Of a stretch of 64,000 bases of DNA, positions 19,150 to 29,599 are shown one piece after another. The notes beneath the pieces were generated by a model, which searched no databases, was not told the origin of the DNA, and saw nothing but the letters and a program-made list of their open reading frames with translations. The first letter of the stretch is position 1. Each line of letters starts with the position of its first letter. The stretch covers positions 7,717,650 to 7,781,649 of the forward strand of contig CM034537.1 of the NCBI GenBank assembly GCA_020002185.1, in the 5' to 3' direction. This DNA is from Paraescarpia echinospica (taxonomy: Eukaryota; Annelida; Polychaeta; Sabellida; Siboglinidae). A program made the translations under genes and the position numbers.

Positions 19150-20440
19150 GCAGCATGTAGCACGATGACTACACTGGTGTCCCCCAAGGTTCAATTTTAG
19201 GGCCGCTCTTATTTATTATATATATAAATGATATAGCACATTCTAGTGACCTTTTTAAATTCATAACATATGCTGACGACACCACTCTTACTAGTACACT
19301 AAAAACGTTTAATGATTCAGAAGGCCAAATGCGAAGTGAAAATATTAACAAAGAACTAACAAAGATTAGTAATTGGTTAAAAGCTAATAAACTGTCACTA
19401 AATGCCAAAAAGACTAAATTCATGATTTTTTCATATGCCTCAAAAGAAAATAGAATACCCTGTGTTACAAATAGATGGGGCACACATTGAATGTGTAAAC
19501 GATTTCAATTTTTTAGGCATCACAATAAATAACCATTTAAACTGGCAGAGTCATACAAACAAAATAGCAAATAAAATCTCTAAAACAATAGGCACACTAA
19601 ATAAACTTAAACATTTTTTACCACCTAATACATTATATATTATGTACAATGCTCTTATTCTCCCTCATATTAATTATGGCTTACTTTTATGGGGTCATCA
19701 GGCACATAGAATTTTCAAATTACAGAAAAAAGCAATACGAATAATATCCTTAAGTAAATATAATGCTCACACAAGTCCTATTTTTAAAAGACTTCAGTTG
19801 GATGACATTTATAAAATCCAACAATTAAAATTTTACTATAAATTAATTAACAATCTTTTACCCTACTACTGTTTTTCCAAACACACACATCTATAATATT
19901 CATCAGCACTGTACACGTGAAAGAAATAATCTGTATATGTCCAGATTCAAACATGAATTTGCCAAAAAATGCATTAGACACAACATAGTTGAGACAGTTA
20001 ACAATACACAAAATATTATCATTAATAAAATTTACACCCACAGTCTGTATGGTTTTTTAACATACACAACAAACTTTTTTATTTTAAAAAATGAATCTTG
20101 TTGTCGTATTCATAATTGCTTTATTTGTAATTCGTAATACGTATTGAAATGTATACCTAAGTATCCATATGTACGTCAATTATTTGTACAAGAGTATATT
20201 TAATCAGTCCTTGTATTATGTATGTATGTTGATACACTGAGTAATTATCAACTGTAAAACAAGGCATATGCTATTCTGATTTGTGATTTGTAAATTTTTA
20301 TGTTGATTATATTTATGGGGTGGCTCCTGTGCTAGTGATATTGTATATCTTAATGGGAGTCTCCCGACCTTATCTAGTACTCATGTTATTCATTGTGTAT
20401 ATATCGTATTTATGTCAAATAAACTGATTCTGACTACATG
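19150..20440 (+). mobile_element. 5-prime-truncated LINE (Jockey/CR1-like), RT and 3-prime UTR
   Basis: Coding starts at TGVPQGSILGPLLFIIYIND, includes the catalytic TYADDTTLTS, then ELTKISNWLKANKLSLNAKK and FNFLGITINNHLNWQSH, with a few frameshifts. The 3-prime UTR (20300-20435) shares GGGGTGGCTCCT, a GGGAGTCTCCC block and TCAAATAAACTGATTCTGA with the copy ending at 38885, so both are the same family. The truncated 5-prime end is typical of target-primed insertion. Confidence 0.85.
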
Positions 20441-20464
20441 GATGACTAATTAATTTATTTGGTT

Positions 20465-23400
20465 ATGGTAGCTGCACTGGGTATCGTGTCAGTTGATTTG
20501 TTTATTTTTTTCTTCATAGAACATTAGTAGGTGTCAGTATGAACATGTGTACTATTAAAAAAACCAAGGCACTATCACCTTATGACACCAATCAGTCCTT
20601 TAAAACATAGTATTTTAGTGTGTCTGTGGAAAGTCCCTTTTCAGATTCTTTGAAACTGACGATGTTTCCATAGTGACGATCACGTGTGCGTCAGCCCAGT
20701 TCAAACATAAATTCATTCACCATGAATGCAGATCATATAGTCTGGTTATTCTCATGCCACTATGCAGTTGTATTATAATTACCTAAATGCATCACGCTGT
20801 CAAATCACCAAATACTGGCCGTAGTTTTGTTTATTCTTCGATAATGCCCGACCTCAGCCGCCATTTGCAATGACACGTGAGTGACCCCAGCAGGTGTCAA
20901 TCAATCTTGTCTACCACAACAAGTTCAACACATGGCCCTTCGTAACACAATACAATGAGACAACTTGGCGGGAAAACATTGGGGGGAAATCTCAGTAATA
21001 GAAGTGCCTGTCAAATTGTGTTGAAATAAGCCACATGCCAGTAAAAAAGTCACATTTCTAAGCAAAAAACAAGCATCTGGTGACACCCTTATAATTGTAA
21101 CAACCAGGAAGTTTTACTTAATGTAACTTTTTATAAAAACTACAATACTTACAAAGCCATAACTTTGCATATGAACTCGACTTGTGTTTACCCAAAATTG
21201 CACAGGATGGTTTTATGTTTGGTGAAGGGGTCGTGCCAAAAATGCAGTACGATTTTTGCTGTCTTTCAACATTGTAGAAAATGTTCATGAAGCTGTATCA
21301 AACTTAATATGCATTTGTTTATAAAAATATGGGCCAAGTGACCCTGAAGTCCTTTGGACTAATATGTCTATATGTGACCCCGGCTGACCAAATGAGTGAT
21401 AAGTTGGAAAAATTGTAACATTGTTTTCTTACATCCTTGTAAATGTTTGGTAGGGTGCTTTACACGGTTTCAAAAAATATGACTGCTACAAAAATTGGCA
21501 AAGTTATGGAGCATTGAACATGGTAGAAAATGAAGAAAACGGCTGTCGAAATTATATATGCAAATGGATTGCATGGAAATATTACATGCACAACATTCAA
21601 ATGTGGCACACAGTATGTAATATGTATGTTATGTTGCAATGATACACTGGAAGTACAAATGTGCTGCTACAAAGACTTATCAAGTTATGCCAGATTATGT
21701 CTTCATGTGTAAAACTAAGAGGACAGATTATCTGAGAGCAAAAGGTAGACTCACTGTTTGACACAGTTTAAAACCTACAGGCAACCGTCCAGTTTAACAG
21801 GGGTCTAGTGGCTTAATGCTGTCTGTTGACACAAGCTACTGCCAGTGACCAATTACAGATTAGTCACAGTTTCCATCAAACAATAGCAGGCAGAGAATCT
21901 TAGCTCCACAGCTGGGTGTAATACAAAACAAGAGCCACCACTGATTCATGGTCAAGTAGATTAGCTCAATGCACCAACTAAGACAATACACAACACTGTG
22001 AGTGACAGTGTCCAGAGTGAGGCCTAAGCAGTGTCCTCATTGCTGAATAGATCAATTAAACCTGCCAAGTGGGTGACATTCTGCACAAGTGTTCATTAAT
22101 CCTTAGTGATTGTTCAGAACACCAGACTGACCACATACCTAAACAAAGCATATGTAATAGGTGAAGAAAAGGCAGTGTTCAAATAGGGGTATTGGTTGAA
22201 TTGTATTTGTCTCGACGCAAAAGGCTTTATTGTGCCTTCATCGATTCTAAGAAAGCATTTGATTTAGTAGACCGGTCCTCCCTGTGGTCTAAGATAATTT
22301 CATGCGGTATTAATGGTATTGTGTTGAAAGTTGTATACAACATATACAAAAATGCTAAATCATGTATAAATCAGGGCCAGACTGTGTCAGCCTTCTTCTC
22401 ATGTGTAGAGGTATGGCAAGGAGAAAACTTGTGTCCTTTGTTATTTGCTATTTACCTGAATCATTTTGAACACTGTTAGTCACAATTATAATGGACTTGA
22501 CATGGCAGCTGGTTAAATTTACAACAACCTTAGTGATGATGATGTAGAAAATGTATGTTCTACTATATGCTGATGACACTAGAATGATTCAATCAAATAC
22601 ATATTTCTTGCTTGTGTATAGCGGAACTATGTCAACTTTTCTAATGGTTGACATTTGGTTGTTTCAGGTGTCAACTATATTGTGAATCTGTAATTATTAG
22701 TCTATATTGATACAACTGATTTACACAGTACCATGTCTACACAAGGCATGGCAAGTGTAAACAGAACAGTAGAATGCATTTGATATCAATAAAGTGTAGG
22801 ATATTTCACTCTATAGTTATCCAGAATATTAATTTTCTATGTTTGTCACCTACAGGTTTCTACAGACAATACATCTTTAACCAATAGACACCACAGTCAC
22901 ATCATTTTATAATAATTAAATGAACATCAAAATAAACACAACTTGCAATTATAGAAAATCAATAGTTTTGAAGATACAGTTTAAAAGTGTTAGGCAACTG
23001 TTCAGTCTAACAGGAGTCAAGTGTCTACTATGCCTGGGTGCTGTGACCAATTAAAGATTAGTCAAGGTCTCAATGGACTGGGCTGTAGAGATTAGTCACA
23101 GCTGTTGACATTGTGGCACAATACACATCTAATGTTGAGAGTGGTCTCAAGGGCCATTCTCAAAACCACCTCACTAGATAATGTAAACCTTTTGCACTTT
23201 GGGGGCCCCTTAGGTGCCCTTAGGATGATTAAATCAAATACAGATTTCTTGTATATAGTGGCCGCACCCTAAGATACATCTATGCAAAATTTGAAAAAAA
23301 GTTGCTGAACAGTTTTTGAAAAAATAGGCCAAATGTTACATTTTTACCAGTTTTGGGGTCATTGGAGGCCCTAGGGAGCCCTTAAAATGATTCAATCAAA

Positions 23401-23692
23401 TACTGAGATACGGCAGCTAACGGCGGACGCAGAGTGATGGCAATAGTCCCTTGGACCTTCGGCCAAAGGACTAAAAACCCTGTCTGAATGTCAATAACAT
23501 GTTTGTACTTATAACCATACACATTTTTCAAATATCTCTAAACAACAAAAGAAATCAATTCTTTTTGGTCTGGAGTACTGTTTAGTATCTGAGGCAAACT
23601 CTGAGAAAAAATGGTTAGCTTATCTTCAAAACTTATATTAGAAATGATTAATTCAAAAGAAGCATATAATAGCCGGTGCAGCCACCTTAAGA
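20465..23692. mobile_element. Longer TTAA-type transposon copy, partly rearranged
   Basis: The left end GGTAGCTGCACTGGGTATCG and right end ATAGCCGGTGCAGCCACC (then TTAA) match the short copy at 2501-3308. The left TTAA has become TTAT. About 2.4 kb of extra interior includes a LINE RT fragment (22190-22560) and two diverged copies of a CAACYGTYCAGTYTAACAGG segment (about 21781 and 22996). No transposase was recognised. Confidence 0.6.
22190..22590 (+). pseudogene. LINE reverse transcriptase fragment
   Basis: CAFIDSKKAFDLVDRSSLWS is the RT A-box region with the first catalytic Asp. Later come NAKSCINQGQTVSAFFSC and the VWQGENLCPLLFAIYLN motif of domain B. YADDT follows at about 22568 in another frame. 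It is a short broken remnant; the clade is not assigned. Confidence 0.75.
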
Positions 23693-24621
23693 ATGGAACA
23701 TCACGTGATCTGAGCTTGTTACTGAGTTATTAAACAATACAACATATCTGTCTGATGTCACATGTTTTATTGAAACACTGTCTGTCCTATTTTATTTTCT
23801 TCTATCACTTGATGCCCCACACTTCGTGACGGAGTCCATTAGCCAAAAAGAAGACTGTTTCATTCTCCTAAATATTACAAAAATAATCAACACGATACTT
23901 AGTTGTTTAAGACATCTCCTGCTATAAACACTACTTTTTTACTTAGTGTAGGGCTGCATTTTCACCCAAGTGGTGACGATTGGAAACTAGTGCATTTAGC
24001 TGTCACCGAGGAACACTCAGAGAGGCCAAGGAACAGTAATCAGATTTCACTTAAGACCATTACTTTCTATTTGAGAAATATTAAAGAAAAATTCCATCCT
24101 CCGATACCGAGCATATACTTTTTCTAAACATCACCAGAAAGACAAAACACAACAGTATCCACATAAATGTTGCTTCGTTGAAAAGGTAATTGTTTATTTT
24201 ATATTTGAACTTACAGTGATATCATGCAAACAGTGTCCCTTAGAATTACATGTAGTTATATGACCTCTTGTCTCTTCTAAACGGGAGACAGAAAAGGTAC
24301 CCTAATTTGTTAATTGCATGAAAACAAAAGACATTTTGCAAAAGTTGCCATTGCTATCGATTCTTAACCATAAAACTGTTACATGCTAAAAAAAACAATC
24401 AAAATACATAGCAGAAATTTTAAATACCATAATAAGTATGTTAAATATATGATGTTCATGTATACGCTTGGTATCGAGCAACATGGACTCGCAAGTTCAA
24501 AGTGATCCCAGAGTCAGTTTTAGTAATTAAGCTACCCAAATTTATTTCACGATTAGCCTGACATGTTGTTTATTAGTGACTAAAATGAAAACATGATATA
24601 TTGAATTCTAAATTTACCCCC
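23693..24621. other. Right subterminal part of the candidate TIR element
   Basis: AT-rich. It contains one copy of ATACCGAGCAT at 24104 and a related GGTATCGAGCA at about 24470. The 74-residue frame at 23903 has no recognisable homology and I do not call it a gene. Confidence 0.4.
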
Positions 24622-24660
24622 CAAAAACAAATTATGTCGACGTTTCGTGATAACTGATCC

Positions 24661-25188
24661 TATATACATATATAAGGATGACACAAATTGTCTGCAAGAT
24701 AAACAGTGTAGGAAGAACAAGTCATGCAACCTTGGAAACCTAGAAGAAACAATGATGTTAGTTACTGAAGCACACAACAGCACTGGCTAAATAGACACCA
24801 CTGTTGACATTACTGGTTAGTAATGGGAAAGAGGATACCAGAAACAGCTCAAAAGTCAGACAGTGGAACAAAGACAATCAAAGCCAGCTGTAGGACAAAT
24901 CTATGTTACTCAGCTCAGATCCACAAAGATATGTACAGAAATTAATGGATCTACAAATTTAAATTTTGGCTGTAGTGAATAATGTATTTTGAGAGGAAGT
25001 AAACATTAGGTCAAAAGCTGCAACATCATCCATGATGTGTTTGATTTAACTGCCAGCACGACCTGTTCCACTGCTTGGTTCCAGAGTGTAGTGTTAGTAA
25101 AAGCCGTCGGTTACTGCACCTAAATATGATATCTAACATGCAGGCACAACAGGCTACAACGAATAACCTGGGACATTCAATCACATAC
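24661..25188. other. Unassigned sequence
   Basis: TA-rich at the left edge; otherwise no gene, repeat or conserved motif was seen. Confidence 0.4.
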
Positions 25189-25397
25189 GCAAACGTTGCT
25201 CTTGCATTCTCGTAGTCATATAGACTCGTGTCAGTTTCATCTGTCTGCAGGTCTTCCCGCGGCAGCTCAAAGCCTGACGTTGTGAAGCCGCCTGATGCAC
25301 CCAGGGTGTGAAGTATCGTGTTGGGTGGCCCAGAATGCATTGCCACTGGAGTCGCTGCAACCTGTGATGTCGACACGATGCTACCCGCCACATCCAA
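25189..25397 (-). CDS. Candidate coding exon, function unknown
   Basis: A good acceptor (ttttggcattttgccag) precedes an open frame starting LDVAGSIVSTSQVAATPVAM and including REDLQTDETDTSLYDYENAR. The end is uncertain: GTATGT after 25189 is a good donor but leaves phase 2, while GTGATT six bases further leaves phase 0, as the 12381 exon would need. It joins in phase 0 to the candidate exon at 27489-27439. It may be the 5-prime end of the CEP89 gene or a separate gene. I do not recognise the protein. Confidence 0.4.
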
Positions 25398-25609
25398 CTG
25401 GCAAAATGCCAAAACAAATGATGTTATGTAAAAAGAAAACTGCTGCAGTATGAACAACTTTACTAAGTTATTCAGCTAAGGGTAGTGATTCACTTTTGGT
25501 GACAATTTATTGCGACTCTATCCACTGCACACAATCACACTTCAAGGAATAGCATGACATGTTTTATTTTACATTCAGTGCTGTACAATGTTGTACATTC
25601 TGTATAGAG

Positions 25610-25890
25610 CCTTCTTCACTGATATTATGAGATTGTACTTGTACGCTGTGTCTGTACTTGTACCTGTGTGGAGCCTTCTCCACTGGTACTATACCAGTGT
25701 TCACAACCTGCATGGAGTCTTCTTAATTGGTACAACACTGTACACCACATGTATGGAACCTTCCTAATTGGTACAACACTGTACACCACCTGTACAGAGC
25801 CTTCTCCAAAGGCTACTACAATCGTGTACACACCCTGTACATATGGATATGTATTCATTGGTACTACAACACTGTACACCACATGTGTGG
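25610..25890. repeat. Degenerate tandem repeat, about 45-60 bp
   Basis: GGTACAACACTGTACACCAC followed by a GGAGCCTTCTCC-like block recurs four to five times with strong divergence. Open frames across it on both strands are repeat artefacts. Confidence 0.7.
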
Positions 25891-27438
25891 ACCCTATGGA
25901 GTATTTTTTAATCCTATGGTGGTCCAGTGTTCAGAAGACCGAACTGTCAATCAAGAGGAGCTGAACTTAGATACACATAGATCTGGTCATTTTGACACTA
26001 ATTGGGCAACTTCATTTCCCCACACTGCCTGTGTCTTTTAGAAGAGACATTGAATGTTGTTAGTTCCTTGTATATGTTGTACATATGTGGCAGACGGTCA
26101 TGGAAATAAAATATCCCACAAAGAGAAATGGAAAAAACCTGTTGCATACTGAGTGGTGGTCTCTATCTCTAACCCACCTTGTATATATGTACACTAGAGT
26201 GTGTGTATCATGAAATTCCGAATGATGACCTGACAACCACATTTATTAACAATTGTAGCTGCCAGTTCAACATAAAGTTCCACAAAAGCAGTCAAACAGA
26301 AAGAGAAAAAACAACACGATAACAAGGGGCGCTGAATTAGATCATGTATGAACTTAGCAATGCTACATTGTTAATGCATGCATCCTGCCCAAGGCCATCG
26401 AAAAAAAGATATGTTGTGCCAAATATCATACTCAAACCTAGGGCTAGACTCAGTTCAAGGCATCAGCAGGAGCATAGTTTCAACAGCCACAAAATTACAT
26501 TGTACATCTTATGCCATGGCACGACTTATATATGAGTCACTGATCCTGTTGCTAATTTAATACTGACTTGGGTACGACCGAATCCCGACCCATCTCGATG
26601 TTTGCCTAAATTTGATAGTTCAGTTGATAATTTCAATCATACAACATCATCCCAGGCATATTTCGTTTCATAATATTGCGTTTTAGCTCACTTTTGAGGT
26701 ATAAATAGCACCCCAGTTTGCATCAACATATGGCATGCTGCTATATCATTCATTCCACGCACGTGGTGTGGCAATGCATGGCCGCAGCGGTGCAGACTGG
26801 CACAAACCAGTCGCTATTTCGGCTTCAAAAGTGCGCCAAGATGCTCTATTTTCGTAACAAACATGCCTGGAATAATTTACTCCGAGACTCAGACTGAGTC
26901 TGAGGTATCAAATGTAGGCAAAACTCAAATTATAATGGCGAAAGCGAGGTGGGACGGATTCGACACAAGTGCCCTGACTAACTTGTAACTCCATTAATTA
27001 AGTATGTGTAAAGTCGACGGTGTTATAGTTTCATAGTAAATACGCCTGCCCTAACAGTAGCAGGCTAACTTAAACCGATATTGTATGTGAGCGATAATGA
27101 CAGCAATTTAAGTAATTTTCATTTAAATGTCACTTAGGTCGGAAATTAGGTGTCCTACGTAATCCATAAAAATAACCTGTTACCAATAAACGTTTGTATA
27201 ACAATGCGTTAATAATAATATTACAAATGTGATTCACATAATGAATATTTGGCGGTTACAGTTACGCGAGCTCCAACTCGTCTCCAATGGCAATGAAGCC
27301 AAGCGCAAAGCTTCTTTGGCAACGTGAAACTAGGACGAAAGAAATTCATCGTCGCAATCATATTATAAAGTCAAAATGTTTGTAGCACACCTAACAAACA
27401 TAATGTATCACGTTATATTTCACAGTAACGATGCTTAC
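25891..27438. other. Putative first intron and unassigned sequence
   Basis: No conserved coding sequence or clear repeat array was seen over about 1.5 kb. Short frames at 26344-26560 are unsupported. Confidence 0.4.
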
Positions 27439-27489
27439 TGATTCTCCCGTGCCTTTCTTTTTCTTCCCGTCCTTCTTTCTCGATGTCAT
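27439..27489 (-). CDS. Candidate first coding exon, Lys-rich
   Basis: ATG at 27489 opens MTSRKKDGKKKKGTGES and ends at the donor TCA|GTAAGC in phase 0, matching the acceptor phase of the 25397 exon. An upstream ATG near 27507 is in another frame and would hit a stop just after the splice. The short basic N-terminus has no recognised family. Confidence 0.42.
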
Positions 27490-27523
27490 CCTTTTTGAAA
27501 TGTTCCATCGAGTAAATGTCAAA

Positions 27524-27535
27524 TGCGCATGCGCA
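27524..27535 (-). promoter_or_regulatory. NRF1-like palindrome TGCGCATGCGCA
   Basis: This perfect 12-bp palindrome matches the animal NRF1 consensus and lies about 35 bp upstream of the candidate start codon on the minus strand. NRF1 sites are typical of TATA-less housekeeping promoters. It supports a promoter for the minus-strand gene; binding itself is inferred. Confidence 0.6.
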
Positions 27536-27979
27536 AGGTTAGAACACGATTCCTCCACATCTGACTACTCCGGTAGTCTGAGTAGAAACAGAAGTGTTCG
27601 CGTGTAAGATCAAATTTTCATTTGTACTCTGTATAAAAAAATTATCTGACGCATACTATATTGTAACAATAATAACAACCCTTTGTGGGTAACCTAACTG
27701 AAGGCTAAAGTTTGAAGGCGTGTTGTTTCGGGACGTATTTGTCAAAATTCGTGGGTTTCACCGGGGCTGGACTGTTGAACTTGTAGACGTAGTGTTGACC
27801 GGTATGCTATCATGGTTGTTGATAACTCTAGAATGGATACCAGAAAGGCTCCTTCTGTTTAGATGCAGCGCACAGTATCGTAGTATTTTCGCACATGACA
27901 AACATCGAGAATTTATTAATTTAAGCAGTGGCTGTGGCATAATGTATTTTAATGTGATTGTCATTACATCTTTATATAA

Positions 27980-28310
27980 AAAGGTAAGTTCTTTTGTAAT
28001 ATATATATTATTATAATTTATAGTGCAGTATCCAGTCCTTGGCTTAAGACTACTCAGAGTGCTATACACTTTACTCGCTGGCCGGCCTGTTCAATCAAAC
28101 ACCATCTCGACTTCTCTGGGAAGCATTCTCCGATCGCGGCAGTTAATGTGCAGACTGTTCGTACACAAATATCCACCATTGTCTATGGCCAGGTACTTAT
28201 TTTAACATACAGCTGAGTGAACTGGAGCAATATAATCGTATTATAGAGTGAACAAACTTGTCCAAGGTGCGAAACATTGCTCTAGCCACCAGGCCTGAGG
28301 TCAGTTACAT
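27980..28310 (-). mobile_element. SINE copy with degraded tRNA head
   Basis: Shares GCAGTATCCAGTCCT, CACCATCTCGACTTCTCTGG and CAGCTGAGTGAACTGGAGCA with the better SINE at 42911-43250. The tRNA-like head at the right end (around 28260-28300) is strongly diverged, with no clear B box. The left 20 bp contains an AT-rich insertion relative to the other copy. Confidence 0.7.
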
Positions 28311-28684
28311 TGCAGTGTAATATAGTACTATTACTTTGTTTCCTTCCTATTAGGGGCCTACTATTACATGCTGAATTTGTCCTATTACTATTACATTTGA
28401 AGCAATTACTATTACAGTTTTCATCGGAACATTTTATGGTATAATGCACTGTATGCATAAATACAATAAGTACAAGTGTTTGACACACAGTCTCAAGAAG
28501 TTAAACAAGACAGGTGAATAAAAAATCTAACTTGCCATTTATTGATACCCATGCCCAAAGTATTTGAAATAATATTTGAGAATGTCAAGTACTTACATCA
28601 TCATCATTAGAGAAGTATTCTAAAATTTAAAAAATTCATACGTGTTTACAACAATATATCTATATCGTATATACCATATTTAGG

Positions 28685-28925
28685 GAGCACCGCTAGTGTA
28701 GTGGTTAGCACATCCGCCTGGCATGCTCTGAGTTAGAAACCCGGACCGGGCAAGCATGTCCATTTGGTGTAAGAACCTGGCTCCCAACATTAGAGACGTG
28801 ATTCGGAGATCACGTTAATGTCGGTCCCGTCTCAATTTGGGACGTAAAAGAATGACTGAGGACGACAAGCACCCTGGCAGTGACTACCCTCAGTGTCAGC
28901 ATATAAAGTATGGCGATAATGTTCT
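28685..28925 (+). mobile_element. tRNA-derived SINE of a second family
   Basis: The head CTAGTGTAGTGGTTAGCACA is a tRNA-type A box and arm. A degenerate B box GAGTTAGAAACCCGG follows 40 bp later. The body has a perfect 7-bp hairpin ACGTGAT/ATCACGT (28796-28815). The 3-prime end near GGCGATAATGTTCTAAAAAA marks the likely tail. Confidence 0.65.
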
Positions 28926-29595
28926 AAAAAAGGTTGACTAGTTGAATGAGACCTTATAAGACTATTAAATTGTAACCACAATAATACAAACTAGTCAGTT
29001 CATGGAACGTTGCCGAGCGCTGGAAACAACTAGAAGTAGAACTAGAATTTAATACAATCTAGCAACTACGTTAACTAAGGATAGAACATATATGTGTTCC
29101 ATTTTATATTTAAATACTATACTGGAATGAAAGATAAAAGCATCAATGCCACATAACTAGGTGGATTATATTACAGTCTAATTAAATCACATTGCTCTAC
29201 TGGTGCTTGGTGGACATTTAATTATTGGCTCAAGTACAAATACATCAGGATGTTTTTCACACCCACTGTAGTTTAGGCTGAATTGTGTGCAACATGGAGG
29301 CAGTCACTTCCTTGTAGTAAATCCCTTCTCTATAAGAAGTACCCCTCAGGACTTCACTGGATTGGCACAGCTTTGTAGTTGGATCGACCTCTTAGTGTGT
29401 ACTGAGTAGATATAGACACTGGTTAAGGTCTCTAGTTCATCATGTAGTTCATCTGGTATCGAAAGCATTGGCATAGCAGTCCATCAAAAGTTGAATCATT
29501 TGTTACCCGGAACTTCGAATCACAGGGTAATTTAACACAGGTTGAATATGTTCTCCAGTTTGTTCATGAACTTGGTTCGTTCAGGGTACAGGACA
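28926..29595. other. Unassigned sequence and LINE 3-prime UTR
   Basis: No gene was seen. The right half (about 29400-29600) probably includes the 3-prime UTR of the minus-strand LINE that starts at 29600. Confidence 0.35.
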
Positions 29596-29599
29596 GTAC

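Larger units (their letters stand above)
12677..24660. mobile_element. Candidate 12-kb TIR DNA transposon with nested insertions
   Basis: The sequence at 12677 begins GG then TCAGTTATCACGAAAC. The complement of 24660-24622 begins GGA then the same 16 bases, and similarity continues for about 38 bp. TA-rich sequence flanks both ends. Inside are a Ty3/Gypsy element (13174-17677), a decayed DDE-type transposase (17978-18924), a LINE 3-prime half and a TTAA element. The motif ATACCGAGCAT occurs three times in the same orientation (13037, 17867, 24104). The termini could instead be two unrelated solo MITE ends. Confidence 0.45.

Noticed and set aside
23903..24127. 74-residue frame 3-prime of the TTAA element
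   Set aside because: No homology recognised and AT-rich composition; treated as non-coding.
27720..28016. 98-residue plus-strand frame near the putative promoter
   Set aside because: No recognisable homology, partly overlaps a SINE copy and has no splice support.
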